From NCBI GenBank assembly GCA_029582155.1, contig CM055901.1, forward strand, positions 25,577,657 to 25,641,656: DNA of 64,000 bases, given 5' to 3'. A model generated the notes under the pieces. It had not been told where the DNA came from. It ran no database searches and saw only the letters and a list, made by a program, of their open reading frames with translations. This stretch comes from Panopea generosa (lineage: Eukaryota; Mollusca; Bivalvia; Adapedonta; Hiatellidae). The translations under genes were made by a program, and so were the position numbers. This document shows positions 45,470 to 57,970 of this stretch, piece after piece (the first letter of the stretch is position 1; every line of letters starts with the position of its first letter).

Positions 45470-48456
45470 TTGGATTTTGGTTAATATCTCAACTAATTAT
45501 TGAATTTTATCCAAATTTGGAAGGAAATGAGAACAACGTGTTATGGTAATTGTCTGAAAATAAATGTATTCGTTTATCTATGAAGATCATTATGAACTTG
45601 TAAAACTGTTTGGCGGCGACTCCTCATGGAGTAGTTCTGCAGGTACTGCTGAGGTTACTGTTTCGCGTAGTTGAGATAGTTCTGCAGGTACTGCTGGGGT
45701 TACTGTTTCACGGAGTTCAGATAGTTCTGCAAGTACTGCCACGGTAACTGTTTCACGGAGTTGAGCTCGTTCTGCAGGTACTGCTGGGGTTACTGTTTCA
45801 CGGAGTTGAGATAGTTCTGCAGGCACTGCCAAGGTAACTGTTTCGCGGAGTTGGAGTTGAGCTCGTTCTGCAGGTACTGCTGGGGTTACTGTTTCACGGA
45901 GTTGAGATAGTTCTGCAGGTACTGATGGGGTTACTGTTTCACGGAGTTCAGATAGTTCTGCAGGCACTGTCGAGGTAACTGTTTCATGGAGTTGAGCTCG
46001 TTCTGCAGGTACTGCTGGGGTTACTGTTTCGCGGAGTTGAGATAGTTCTGCAGGCACTGCCAAGGTAACTGTTTCACGGAGTTCAGAAAGTTCTGCAGGC
46101 ACTGTCGAGGTAACTGTTTGACGGAGTTGAGGTAGCTCTGCAGGCATTGTCGACGTAACTGTTTCGTGGAGTTGAGGTACTTCTGCGAGTACTGCTGGGG
46201 AAACTGTTTTGCGGAGTTGAGGTAGTTCTGCAGGCACTGCCAAGGTAACTGTTTCGCGGAGTTGAGATAGTTCTGCAGGTACTGCTGGGGTAACTGTTTC
46301 ACGGAGTTGAGATAGTTCTGCAGGCACTGCCAAGGTAACTGTTTCACGGAGTTAAGGTAGTTCTGCAGGCACTGCCGAGGTAACTGTTTCGCGGAGTTGA
46401 GGTACTTCTGCAGGTACTGCTGAGGTAACTGTTTTGCGGAGTTGAGATAGTTCTGCAGGTACTGCTGAGGTAACTGTTTCACGGAGTTGAGGTAGTTCTA
46501 CAGGCACTGCCGAGGTAATTGCTTCACGGAGTTGAGGTAGTTTTGCAGGTACTGCTGAGGTAACTGTTTTGCGGAGTTGAGGTAGTTCTGCAGGTACTGC
46601 TGGGGTAACTGTTTTGCGGAGTTGAGGTAGTTCTATAGGTACTGCCGAGGTAACTGTTTCACGGAGTTGAGGTAGTTATGCAGGCATTGCCGTGGTAACT
46701 GTTTCACGGAGTTGAGGTAGTTCTGCAGGCATTGCCGAGGTAACTGTTTCTCGGAGTTAAGATAATTCTTCAGACACTGCCAAGGTAACTGTTACACGGA
46801 GTTAAGATAGTTCTGCAGGTACTGCCGAGGTAACTGTTTCACGGATTTGAGGTAGTTCTGCAGGCATTGCCGAGGTAACTGTTTCACGGAGTTGAGGTAG
46901 TTCTGCAGGTACTGCTGAGGTTACTGTTGCACGGAGTTGAGGTAGTTCTGCAGGAACTACCGAGGTAACTGTTTCATGGAGTTGAGGTAATTCTGCAGGT
47001 AATGCTGTGGTAACTGTTTCACGGAGTTAAGGTAGTTCTGCAGGCACTGTCGAGGTAAATGTTTCACGGAGTTAAGGTAGTTCTGCAGGCATTGCTGAGG
47101 TAACTGTTTTACGGAGTTAAGGTAGTTCTGCAGGCACTGCCGAGGTAACTGTTTCAAAGAGTTAAGGTAGTTCTGCAGGTACTACTTAGGTAATTGTTTC
47201 ACGGAGTTAAGGTAGTTTTGCAGGCACAGTCGAGGTAAATGTTTCGCGGAGTTGAGGTAGTTCTGCAGGCATTGTCGAGGTAATTGTTTCACGGAGTTAA
47301 GGTAGTTCTGCAGGCATTGCCGAGGTAACTGTTTCGCGGAGTTAAGGTAGTTCTGCAGGCACTGTCGAGGTAAATGTGTCACGGAGTTGAGGTAGTTCTG
47401 CAGGCACTGTCGAGATAACTGTTTCGCAGAGTTAAGGTAGTTCTGCAGGTACTGCTGAGGTAAATGTTTCACGGAGTTAAGGTAGTTCTGCAGGCACTGC
47501 CGAGGTAACTGTTTCGCGGAGTTAAGGTAGTTCTGGAGGTAATGCTGAGGTAACTGTTTCACTTAAGGCAGTTCTGCATGTACTGCTGAGGTAACTGTTT
47601 CTCGGAGTTAAGATAGTTTTGCAGGCACTGCCGAGGTTACTGTTTCGAGAAGTTATGGTAGTTCTGCAGACACTGCTGAGGTAACAGTTTCACGGAGTTG
47701 ATATAGTTCTGTAGGCACTGCCGAGGTTACTGTTTCACGGAGTTGAGGTAGTTCTGCAGACACTGCTGAGGTAACTGTTTCACGGAGTAACAGTAGTTCT
47801 ACAGGCACTGCCGAGGTAACTGTTTCACGGAGTTAAGGTAGTTCTGCTGGCACTGCCGAAGTTACTGTTTCATGGAGTAACGGTAGTTCTGCAGACACTG
47901 CTGAGGTAACTGTTTCACAGAGTTACGGTAGTTCTACAGACACTGCCGAGGTAACTGTTTCACGGAGTTAAGGTAGTTGTGCAGGCACTGCCGAGGTAAC
48001 TGTTTCACGGAGTTAAGGTAGTTCTGCATGCACTGCTGTGGTAACTGTTTCACGGAGTTAAGATAGTTCTGCACGCATTGCCGGTGTTACTGTTTCACGG
48101 AGTTACGGTTGTTCTGCAGACACTGCTGAGATAACTGTATCAAGGAGTTGAGATAGTTCTGTAGGTACTACTGAGGAAACTGTTTCCAAATCTCAACGGT
48201 ACCTTCAGAACTACCGTAACTCCGAGAAACAGTGACTTGGTCGAGTAGAGACATTCGATATTAATGCTGATTACCCATTTTTGCGAAAGATAATTTGAGT
48301 ACTGTTGTCATTAAAATTGCTATTTCACAACGATTTTATTAAGATAAACAAATAACGTTTTCAGATAATTACCATAGCATATCGTTCTTATTTTATTTCA
48401 AATTTGGATAAAATCCGATTTCAATTAGTTGAGATATCGACCAAAATCCTTGGTGT
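45470..48456. mobile_element. Foldback-like element: inverted-repeat arms around a 45-bp array
   Basis: The left arm 45470-45580 and right arm 48342-48456 are reverse complements over about 110 bp. Shared blocks include ggattttggt, atatctcaactaatt, ttttatccaaattt, tatggtaatt and gtttatct. Between them lies the 45-bp array. The right arm ends 3 bp before the N run. Confidence 0.75.
45600..48235. repeat. 45-bp tandem array, ~57 copies
   Basis: The unit is ggtaactgtttcacggagtt followed by gaggtagttctgcaggcactgccga in two parts, exact period 45. Since 45 is divisible by 3, it yields long spurious minus-strand frames of 15-residue repeats. The last copies at 48180-48235 are partly in inverted orientation. 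Confidence 0.96.
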
Positions 48457-48459
48457 CTG

Positions 48460-48959
48460 NNNNNNNNNNNNNNNNNNNNNNNNNNNNNNNNNNNNNNNNN
48501 NNNNNNNNNNNNNNNNNNNNNNNNNNNNNNNNNNNNNNNNNNNNNNNNNNNNNNNNNNNNNNNNNNNNNNNNNNNNNNNNNNNNNNNNNNNNNNNNNNNN
48601 NNNNNNNNNNNNNNNNNNNNNNNNNNNNNNNNNNNNNNNNNNNNNNNNNNNNNNNNNNNNNNNNNNNNNNNNNNNNNNNNNNNNNNNNNNNNNNNNNNNN
48701 NNNNNNNNNNNNNNNNNNNNNNNNNNNNNNNNNNNNNNNNNNNNNNNNNNNNNNNNNNNNNNNNNNNNNNNNNNNNNNNNNNNNNNNNNNNNNNNNNNNN
48801 NNNNNNNNNNNNNNNNNNNNNNNNNNNNNNNNNNNNNNNNNNNNNNNNNNNNNNNNNNNNNNNNNNNNNNNNNNNNNNNNNNNNNNNNNNNNNNNNNNNN
48901 NNNNNNNNNNNNNNNNNNNNNNNNNNNNNNNNNNNNNNNNNNNNNNNNNNNNNNNNNNN
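48460..48959. other. Assembly gap, 500 N
   Basis: Exactly 500 unknown bases, the look of a scaffolding gap of unspecified size. It follows directly on the right arm of the foldback element, and the missing SGSH exons may lie here. Confidence 0.98.
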
Positions 48960-50885
48960 AATGTACTGATTACATGGTGTAATCTATATTTCTTCCCCTG
49001 TGACTGAAAAGTTATTCTGATTTTTGAATTTCGAGAGATTTATATGTATAAAATTATTTGAACCCTGAAACTATACACTGGCTCAGTATGATTGCAATTA
49101 AAAATGTACATCCCGGGGTAAATTGCTGTGAGCATGAGGTCATGTATCCACATAATATATTTTTAATGTGTTACAGATCTCCCTCTGGTACAATCATGTA
49201 CTAACCAAGAGTGGAAACCAGGCCCAGTGTCAGCTGTGCCTCTTGTATCATTTATATAATGTGTATCCCAATAGTCCTTATATTATCTTCCACTTATCTT
49301 TGCTCCTTACTATTCTGTGGTGTTCTTTCTATAAGAGACAGATTGGTGATTGTTTAAATGTCTGTCCAGTCTATAGATTGCTTACTAATCATGAGGTATT
49401 GCAGAGGTTTCTGGTACTGTCATTTTTCATGAATGTTCCACGTTTTTCCAGAATGCAGTAAAATGTATTGGGTTATGTTTTATTTAAATCTTCTTCTCTT
49501 TTTTTTGACGACACCTGCGTCATTGTTACTCTTGTACATGATAACTTATAAAATTAAAATTGAATGAATGAAAACACAGTTAAAATGGTTTATTTTCGTA
49601 CATCAAACCATTTCCTCCTTTGTAGGTTTCATCAAATTGCAAGGATGTTGGGTTGCACTAAAAGTCGGCATGTTTTTTATTTGGAGTGCGGCTCCGTTAA
49701 TGGTTATTGCAATAATGCGACAATTTAGGGTTCACTAAAAATTTACTGGTGATGATTGAATCAGAACCACAGTATATCAGTTTCTTGGTAATACCACACA
49801 CCTCTAAAAAAAACTATGAAATTAGCGCTTATTTTCATTCACACATGTGTTACCTTACTGTGACAATAAAAGTCAATGTTTTCATCCATATATTATCAGA
49901 TGTTTTTGAACTTGTTATTTGGCAACATTTTGCTGTTAATATAGACATCATTAGTCACAGGGCAACAGCTGGTCAATATGTTGTTTAGTTTAAAGGGAAT
50001 ATATCAGGAAGAAAACACTATAAATATCTTTAAAATGGATATAAGGCACAAATCCACGAAAATGTGACAAAATTGATATTTAAATTGAATTGGTAAACTT
50101 GAAACCAAATCCCCCTTCTAAAAGTAAACACCACTAAAATATAAAATACTGCTTGATATTACTCAAACTATTTCTATGATGTACAGTCAGTTTAAAGGGA
50201 ATATATTTGGCCTGAGGATTCTTTTTAAATTTTAGGATTGACAAAAAAAATCCCAACATAAATATAAATCATGCCTATAATTGTACTTACTCAATGAGTC
50301 CATATTGCCATAAGGAGATGATGAAAAGCAATTTCCTAGCTTATCTACCCAACAAAACTCCTGCTTAGAATTGATCTATATTATGTCCTGTGACTTCATT
50401 TTGATTTACATTTCATCTGTTGTATTGGTGCGCATATTGATGGATATGTTTTATCTTTAAACTAGTCTTAATGGGGAGGTGAAGGTCATTTAGCAGCATG
50501 TGCATGGTAATTGTTTTTAGCACAATATTGGTTTCATAGGTGGGTATTTTACTATGTTTACCTGTCTGTCAATCCAGCATTCATCCAGAAATATTACTCA
50601 AAAAGTATCCAAGCTAGGTTTGAGAAACTTTGCATGTGTAAAGAGGACAATAAGGAAATGATGCAGGTCACAGAAATTGTGGTTGTTACCTGCAAACTGG
50701 TAGGGGACTTATGTATTGCTTGCAGTACTCCAATGTCTTGTTTGAATTGGGATTTTAGATCAATTTCATCACTGCAATTTACATACAGTAATTATTTGAT
50801 CACATTTTGGCAGATTTGAAATAGCAATTAATTCTAATTATAACAAAATGCTTTTTATTCATTTGGTAATTGTTTAAGACACTTC
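48960..50885. other. Non-coding sequence after the gap
   Basis: AT-rich. A possible splice acceptor (GTGTTACAG at 49174) precedes a short frame DLPLVQSCTNQEWKPGPVSA... that stops after about 28 codons. It could be a terminal exon but is unsupported. The block 49988-50175 resembles 57455-57680 in the same orientation, a dispersed repeat. Confidence 0.35.
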
Positions 50886-50889
50886 TAGC

Positions 50890-51150
50890 AATTTCTCCTG
50901 ATATATGGGTCCACTGTGGTCTGATGGACTAAGCTGGCACCATCTTGAGATCACTTACCTCTCGCCTAAGGTCATTGATTTGGGTCCCGCTCGCTCCATG
51001 TGAGAAAGTTTGCTTACAGAAGGACGATGGTTCAACTCAGATTCGTTCTGAGGTCTCCTTCCACCAATAAAACTGGATTTGCCATATATAACAGGAAATG
51101 TCATAATATAACCTGAAATGTGTTGTAAATGGCGTAAAACCCCATTCCCC
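50890..51150 (+). mobile_element. tRNA-derived SINE (family B)
   Basis: The head gtggtctgatggactaagct with gatttgggtcccgctc downstream is tRNA-like (A- and B-box-like). The body ccaataaaactggatttgcc is shared with 9990-10110 and 59588-59662. It ends in tggcgtaaaaccccattccc. Confidence 0.65.
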
Positions 51151-51669
51151 TGATATACATGTTCTACCTTTAGGGTGCTGTTATTAATAACTGCATAACT
51201 ACAGGTAAATTAAGAATGACTGTCTGTATGCTACTATTTAGTTTTTCAAGTTTATGTAGTTTTATCATCCTCCAAACTATACACGATTTCTCTGTGCCAT
51301 GAAATCTGCCAGTACCAGTAAATGAACTATTTTGCAAACATGTTTAGCTGCTGAAAAAAAATAGAAAAAATGCTGCAATAACACACCAGCCAGGAGTACA
51401 GAGAGAATGAAATTAAATAAATTATTTCCAATGGCTTTGTAATTCCAGCATTGAGTACAAAACTATTGACTCCATGTCTGCAGAACTCTGTGTTTAGATC
51501 AATCCCTTTCTTTAATCTTTCCCCGGTGCTTGTGCCAGCACTGGAGAGCGTCAGCGGTGATCAGGTCGCATGCATTGCAGAGTGGGATCTAGGGAAGTGA
51601 TTGACAATGGATCTGTTACTTTCTATTTGTAATAATTATTGCATGATATTTTCCAACATTCTGTAAAGA

Positions 51670-51750
51670 TGACATTTATCAACGCTGCCGCACTGACGTA
51701 TCATGCTACATATGCATGACATGATACCCCACCCAGTTATGTTATATGGG
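51670..51750. repeat. Dispersed hairpin block (gtatcatgc...gcatgatac type)
   Basis: cactgacgtatcatgctaca then tgacatgataccccacccag resembles 57885-57955, where gtatcatgccgt..acggtatgatac forms a hairpin followed by the same ccccacccagt string. This is a repeat family relic. Confidence 0.5.
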
Positions 51751-51850
51751 AAAGGGAGGGAGTAGTTAGAACATAACACAAGGGATGGAGGGGGAGGGGG
51801 GAGTTTTATCATAGACTTAAAAAAAAACATAATTTTTTTTTCAGAAGTAC

Positions 51851-52093
51851 TCATTGGTAAATACTGGATTCTCCCTGCTGAATCTGACCTTGTTTGATGC
51901 AGCTTCTGCTGCTATCTCTGTCAATACTTCACATGTCCCTGTTTCTTCAACTTCAGACACTGCACAAATAACAATAAAGGATGCATGGTCGTACTTGGCT
52001 TCTTTATTCAAGTGCAATTTGGTTCTCACCATAGCTTTGGTGTAAGGTTGGATTTGCTTTGACCGTTTTTTGTGGTTGAATTCTCAATCATTG
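51851..52093 (-). other. Coding-like open frame, unrecognised
   Basis: On the minus strand an 81-codon open frame reads EFNHKKRSKQIQPYTKAMVR..., then NKEAKYDHASFIVICAVSEV and SNKVRFSRENPVFTNEYF, then stop. Amino-acid composition is protein-like and local GC is higher than the surroundings. The plus strand is also open after a pyrimidine-rich acceptor at about 51840. It could be an exon, a retroposed fragment or a transposon piece; no family recognised. Confidence 0.3.
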
Positions 52094-52582
52094 ATGGCCA
52101 CCATCTCTCAAATACAAACATGTATTCTGTTTGGAATATTTGAAAGCTCTCTTTACATAGATATACTGCCTTTGTGCATGGCTTTTGTCGCAGGACTTTC
52201 CTGTGTTTAAATATTTACTTGATCGGTCTACAGGCCTCATACAAGTGGATTTTGTTATCGTTTGCTTATGCACAAAAAAAAGATTAATGCCTTTCAATGG
52301 TGTTTTTGTGCCTTTCATTTTAAAGGATCTTGTGTTTAAGTATTTACCAGATTAATCAAAATGGAAGTAAAATGAACAATCAACAGCCATTAATTCTCTC
52401 TGTGCTTGTGTGTACCTTTTGTGTGGGCTGGAATTTCACTTTATATGTACTAGATGGGAAGGGGTCCAAAAAATTTGAATAAACCATGCAAGAAAAGAAT
52501 GTTTGGATAAAATATTTCATTATAATCAATACACCTAATCAAGCCATAGTAGTTATTGATTAGGCTTATTATTATTATTATT

Positions 52583-52765
52583 AGGCTAAAACAGTCTGAC
52601 CAGACAGAAATGACTAAATCTGTCCAGTCAACATTGACTAAAACAGTCCAGTCAAACATGACTAAATCAGTCCAGTCAATAATGACTAAATGAGTCCAGT
52701 CAACAATGTCTTAATCAGTCCAGTCAAAAATGACTAAATCAGTCCAGTCAAAAATGACTAAAGCT
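52583..52765. repeat. 24-bp tandem repeat, ~7 copies
   Basis: The unit is gactaaatcagtccagtcaa plus four variable bases (caat, aaat), period 24. Confidence 0.92.
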
Positions 52766-52769
52766 GTAT

Positions 52770-53870
52770 TTCGTGTTTTAACACATTTTAATTTGAATTC
52801 AAGCCAGCCACTGAAAAATCATATTGCTTTCCAGAAGAAGAAGAAAATCATTTCCCCTCCACTTCGCTTCACTTCACTCCCCTCCATTTCGCTTTAACGT
52901 TGATTAGAAAAATAACCATGAGATTTGAGATTGATCGAAGACTCAATAAATTTGAGGATCTTTATAAATTGTAGTTTCTTATTCTGGCATTCCTTACAAG
53001 TTACATTCATGTGTGGAGATGGAAACAAAAAGAATGACTTCATCAATTATAAAAAATGGCTTTGACCCCTTATTATTAAACAACAAATGCAGAGTTTTTT
53101 TATTACAGCCAGTGCCCATTGTACATGTGGTAATGGTTGTATCCAACTAGTTTCCTCCAGCAAGTCTGGTGACTGGGCAGTATGTAGGTGATATCTGACT
53201 GTTTATCAGGTCAGCATGCTGACTGGTTCTACAACAAATCATATTAATTACAGGCCTGGAGGTGTTCGTTTTATCAACTTATGCCCAATTAGATCTTTAT
53301 TGGTGTTAATTACCTTTTGGCTGACTTAAGTAATATAATAAACAGCACCCTTTGTGTGAGGGTTTTATTGTGTGGGTTTTTATATGTTGTTGTGGATGAT
53401 GGTATGAGGTGATACTGCTGTATATAGCTGGGATTGGTAACAGCTGATTTGTGCTTGTTGCTGGGCTGCAGTTAGTTTGTTTACCTGAATAAATTTAAGA
53501 GTTTGTTATTGACTCCTGGTGCTGATGTGTGACATTTATTGTTCTGCACCAGTTTGCATGGAATTTGTAATGAATGAAGCAATGGAACATGCTGCCATTA
53601 TTATTGTTAGGTTTAATGAATAAGTTATGATGACATGAACATGTAGTGTTTGAAGTTCTGTAAGATGTAATCGTCAACCATGTTCTGGATTTAGAAATAA
53701 ATATGAAAGAAACAAAATTTAGAATGGCTTTCAGGTTGTTTCTTTCTGGGTAGTCATATATTACAGCATACCCCATACTTTGTATGAACACATTTCTGCC
53801 TCATATTTACCCCCCTCCCCCCTCCTCTTTTTGTTTGATCATTTGAATAATTATTGTCCTTTTTATTTAT
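52770..53870. other. AT-rich sequence, no gene seen
   Basis: No exon or recognisable repeat except a short C/T-rich purine-poor stretch at about 52850-52895. Confidence 0.35.
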
Positions 53871-53874
53871 GCTA

Positions 53875-54095
53875 GTGGTGGTTAACTCTTTCATTGGATC
53901 CTGAAAGGTTAACCAGTATTCAAGCACACCTATCTCCGCAAGTAACTGATAATTTTTCTACTTGAATGAATGATGAAAGAAAGAAAAGGAATAAAAATAA
54001 GATGCAATGTCTTATGTCTATCATGATGGATACAGTTGCCAGGTGGGATGATTGATATGGAGATGAACTACCCACTGAGCTAACCTATACTGCTA
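53875..54095 (-). mobile_element. tRNA-derived SINE (family A), degraded
   Basis: It retains gaaaggttaaccagtattca, ctccgcaagtaactgataa and gatgcaatgtcttatgt, matching the family A body. The tRNA-like head is barely recognisable. Confidence 0.6.
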
Positions 54096-54286
54096 CATTC
54101 ATTTTTTACTGAACTTCAAGACATCATTATCAAAGATATTTATTCACTGTACATTAACATAGGTCTATAATTGACGATAATGTACAAATCACAGTCAAAA
54201 TGTCTTTGTCATATAAAATTATCATATGCCCAATGTGCTTATAATGTTATATTTGGAATAAATACAAACAGATTTAAACATAATAT

Positions 54287-54572
54287 AATGATTGATTGAT
54301 TGATTGAATATAAAGCATCCTTTGTATGTCATCGAGGGCTAACAGATGATCAGTTAGCCTAACCACTGTTTCCTGGGATTCACCAGTATTCTAGCCTACC
54401 CCATCTCCGCAAGTAACTGATAACTTTTCCACTTGAATCAGCAGTGAGAGACGAATGATAATGAGACACAATGTCGTATATCACGGTGACTGTTGCTGGG
54501 CAGGGGATTCGGACTCACGGCCCCTGGATTGATAGTCAGATGCGTAACCGACTGAGCTAATCGGCCCGGCTT
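54287..54572 (-). mobile_element. tRNA-derived SINE (family A), near full length
   Basis: (GATT)n tail at the left, the cgagggctaacaga body, and at the right ggattcggactcacggcccc, tggattgatagtcagatgcg and accgactgagctaatcggcc. These are the reverse complement of a tRNA-like head with A and B boxes. Confidence 0.85.
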
Positions 54573-54599
54573 ATATGAGGTGGTGTGCTGGTAACGGGT

Positions 54600-56300
54600 G
54601 TTTGGGGCTGTTGCTTCATTAAAAAGTGCATTGCAGTGGTGTACAAGGTGATAGATAATATAGGTTCCATCCCCAGGGCTGGGTCATGCCAAAGACTGTT
54701 TAGTTTATATTTATTTATTTTAGCTCAATTTTGAAGTAAGCTCAGAGCTTATTTGACCGCATTTGAGTACATTTACTGGGTAGAAGTAGTACCGAGTGTG
54801 TTTTTTTTTAGAGGTATATGGTCAAGCTTGGGATCGAACCTGCAACCTCAGGTTAAGCAGCCAACACTCTTCACTACACAACCATCCCAATTACTAAATG
54901 GTCTTGGAAGCTTTGTTCATTTAGAGAAGTTCTAATATTGGTAGTTCAACTATTTTGTCAGTATAATTGTACCAGATAGGGTATATCACAGGCCTGATTC
55001 TCCAGTGTGACAGCACTGAGAATACTGCCTCATCTGTTACTGACATACCAACCCAAACAACTATACATGTCCTCTTCACAGTCGGCAAACTTTGTTTCAA
55101 CTCTGACTTCAGTCAGTTTTATATATATTCATTCTTGCTCTGGAAATAAATCACAAACAATACTTCAGCTGTCTTTGATCATAGGGAGATATGGTTTTGC
55201 TATCTGTATAAAAAATGTCTATTTTTCTCATGGATTCTTTTTATCAGGATCTTTTTCAGTTTGATAGTCTATGATATCAGTTACTGCTGGATTTTTACAA
55301 GATGGAAACAAGCTGTTGTAGCAGAAAAGTAGTTGAGAAAAAAGAATTTATAGAAATAATTTCCTCTCTTGTTATGTTCTGAAGTAGTTGAACTGTTCCA
55401 TTGGTTGTCTTGACGAGGTACAAGATGTCAGGTTTTAATTTTTGGTTGTTCCAGGTTGTAAAATATTTAAAAAAGTAAATGGGAGCATGTTGTTAAAAGT
55501 AACATTTGTTATATGTGTATAATTGTTGTTAACTTTATGTGCACATATAAGGGAATTAACTCCTGGCTACATATAATTTTTATATTTTCTAATATTTTCA
55601 TATTACTTGACAAATCTTTTTTTTTTAAATAATTACTTGTAATTTGACTTGAGTGTTACATATGAATTAATCTTTCATGAAATTCACATATACGTAAAAG
55701 CGAAAATGTTGACATTCTATTGAATAAGACAAACGATTCTTGTAAATATCTAAGATACATGTACCATATTAAAGCCGGTCAATGTGTCAGGGGTGGACAT
55801 CAGGTTTTAGTGTACATGCTTCCCAAACCAAACTGTCACATGTGTCCCTTTCTATTCATGATACATCATCAGCAAACACAACACAGGTATACAGGCCTGC
55901 CACAACATGGCACTATCTACAAGTGTTGCCCAGCTCATTTTAATGTGGTTTGCCTACCCAACAAACAATCTGATATATATGCACATTTATACAGAAATTA
56001 AGCAAGTGATAAGTTTGTTTGCATTTTGGAATTCAATAGAGCAATGTTTTTGTGAATTTATCTGCACTACAATAGATACGGGGTATTTGGTGGATCCCAA
56101 AGTTTAATAAGCTATTTATACATGATAAATTGTTATCCTTTATAAATGGATTAGCTCTTATCCCTCACAACTGAAGGAAGTGGCCCCAGATAACATTGTA
56201 AACTGCCCTAACTTTACTGACTGGATCTAAAATTGTCAAGATTATCATCTCCAGCTGTTATGGGCTTGCTCTGAGTATTGACTATTTCTGATAACATGAC
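54600..56300. other. AT-rich sequence with tRNA-like SINE relics
   Basis: 54660-54710 resembles the 13985 SINE (gggtcatgccaaagact). 54833-54890 resembles a reversed tRNA-like head (gatcgaacctgcaacctcag). No exon seen. Confidence 0.35.
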
Positions 56301-56321
56301 TTGCTGTCTGCATGAAGTGTA

Positions 56322-56370
56322 AGGGAAGGGAAGGGAAGGGAAGGGAAGGTGGGGGGGGGGGGGGGGGGGT
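56322..56370. repeat. (GGGAA)n followed by poly-G
   Basis: Simple purine repeat then about 19 G. A (GAATGAAT)n block follows at 56400-56418. Confidence 0.95.
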
Positions 56371-57869
56371 AACTGTTACTGGTAGAGTGGTGAGGGTAAA
56401 GAATGAATGAATGAATGGTGTTTTACGGCATGTCGACACATAAATAGGTCATTTTGTGCGCGCAAGTGAGGGTAAAGAGAAATATGGCAAAATTGAAAAT
56501 TGTATTACTGGTAGTTTAGTTTAAATACTAATTCATTTTAGCTTGATTGCAAAGTAAGCCCAAGTTTATATTATGACTTATTTTGTAGACGCCAATGAAT
56601 TGAGCTGGCGGCGGAATTCTCTACCTTCAAGGTCAGCGGCCAATTATCCAATATCCACTGGACTACTGCACTGCTTTGGAAATTGTACTGAGATATTGTT
56701 GACAAACTTGTTCTCAGTACTAGTAAATGAATGATTCACAACTACTAAAGTAGAAAATATATTTGGTTATATACGGTTTTATTCATATTTCTGCCTGGTG
56801 TATTAGGCTTCATTATTATATATTATAAGAAATGAACTTCCCTGACAAACATTGGAATCGATTTGTGAGCTGTGGTGTTCCGGTGCGTTATGTCACGTAG
56901 ATAACAAGGGCAGCATGATAATGCACATTGCGGAGTCCTGACTCACATGCCCATTGCGCTATTGTCACAATCCACCTGTTGTGTTTATCAGGTTTTATCT
57001 AGACTAGTTACTATAAGTTCAACATATAACCAGTACCCTGTAAAATTTGGTACACGCTTGTAAATTTGCCTAAACTAGGCCTAATTAACCGACCTCTTTT
57101 ATCCATGTTTATTTACATTTCCATTGTCAATTGGAAGAGATATTTAAGAATGAACCTACTGAGTACTACTACTTTTTATTGGCCCTGAAGATTGAGTGTT
57201 TTTTGCTGACAGTCTTGTCTGGGTCTACATCAGTTATATCAATGACATGAAGAGGGCAAGCCAACATATTTTCTGAGATAAAATGTTTACCTGGTTGCAC
57301 ATATAGTTTTTTTTTACTGAACAATTAAACCCAATTTAATTGTGTTTACATTTAATTGTATAAGACAGTCGAAGTCCAATTACAATTGATTAAAAAAAAA
57401 TAGTTGAATGCCCATGACCATTGAAATTGTCTCGCTGTGCCAAGAGCAACAACATATAATCAGGAAAAATACGCTATAAATGTCTTAAAAATAAAATTAT
57501 TTTTTAAATGAATAAAAAGTATCTCATTATCATTAATAAATAAAATCTAAATGGTTTTGTATACATGTAAAATCCACCAAAACGTGACAAAATCGATATT
57601 TAAATTTGAGTGGTAAACTGGAAACGAAATCCCCATTCTAAAAATAGAAAGCACTTAGATACGGCTTGATGACCTTTACATCGACATTCAGATTCCTTCT
57701 AAGATAAAACAATTTTTACTTTTTCTTTACATGTATAATGGATCAAATTGAAATCAACATGTAATCACATCACTCATTTAATATGTCACAAAATTCATTG
57801 CAATTTTGTTGTTGTTGTATGGTGTTTAGCGTTGCTTTCAAAAAGTTTTCAGTCATATCGCGATGGCGT

Positions 57870-57970
57870 CTACTTGAGACAGTATTCTGAGCGCTGTCAC
57901 ACTAGAGTATCATGCCGTAGGCACACGGTATGATACCCCACCCAGTCACATTATGCTGACACCAGGTCGA
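57870..57970. repeat. Dispersed hairpin block, second copy
   Basis: cactagagtatcatgccgta, then ggcacacggtatgatacccc and acccagtcacattatgctga. The two halves of the gtatcatgcc/ggtatgatac pair are inverted. It is related to 51670-51750. Confidence 0.5.

Noticed and set aside
45590..47562. Long minus-strand ORFs of 15-residue repeats (VPAELSQLRETVT type, and KQLPRQCLQNYLNS type)
   Set aside because: They are produced by the 45-bp tandem array, whose length is a multiple of three. Several frames are open, there are no splice signals, and the array sits in a foldback element.
48404..49007. Apparent ORFs across the N run
   Set aside because: They consist almost wholly of unknown bases.
49174..49260. 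Acceptor-like GTGTTACAG followed by a 28-codon frame that could continue SGSH in phase
   Set aside because: Phase fits, but the peptide does not resemble the expected SGSH segment after RFDQ and stops at once; the match of phase is a one-in-three chance.
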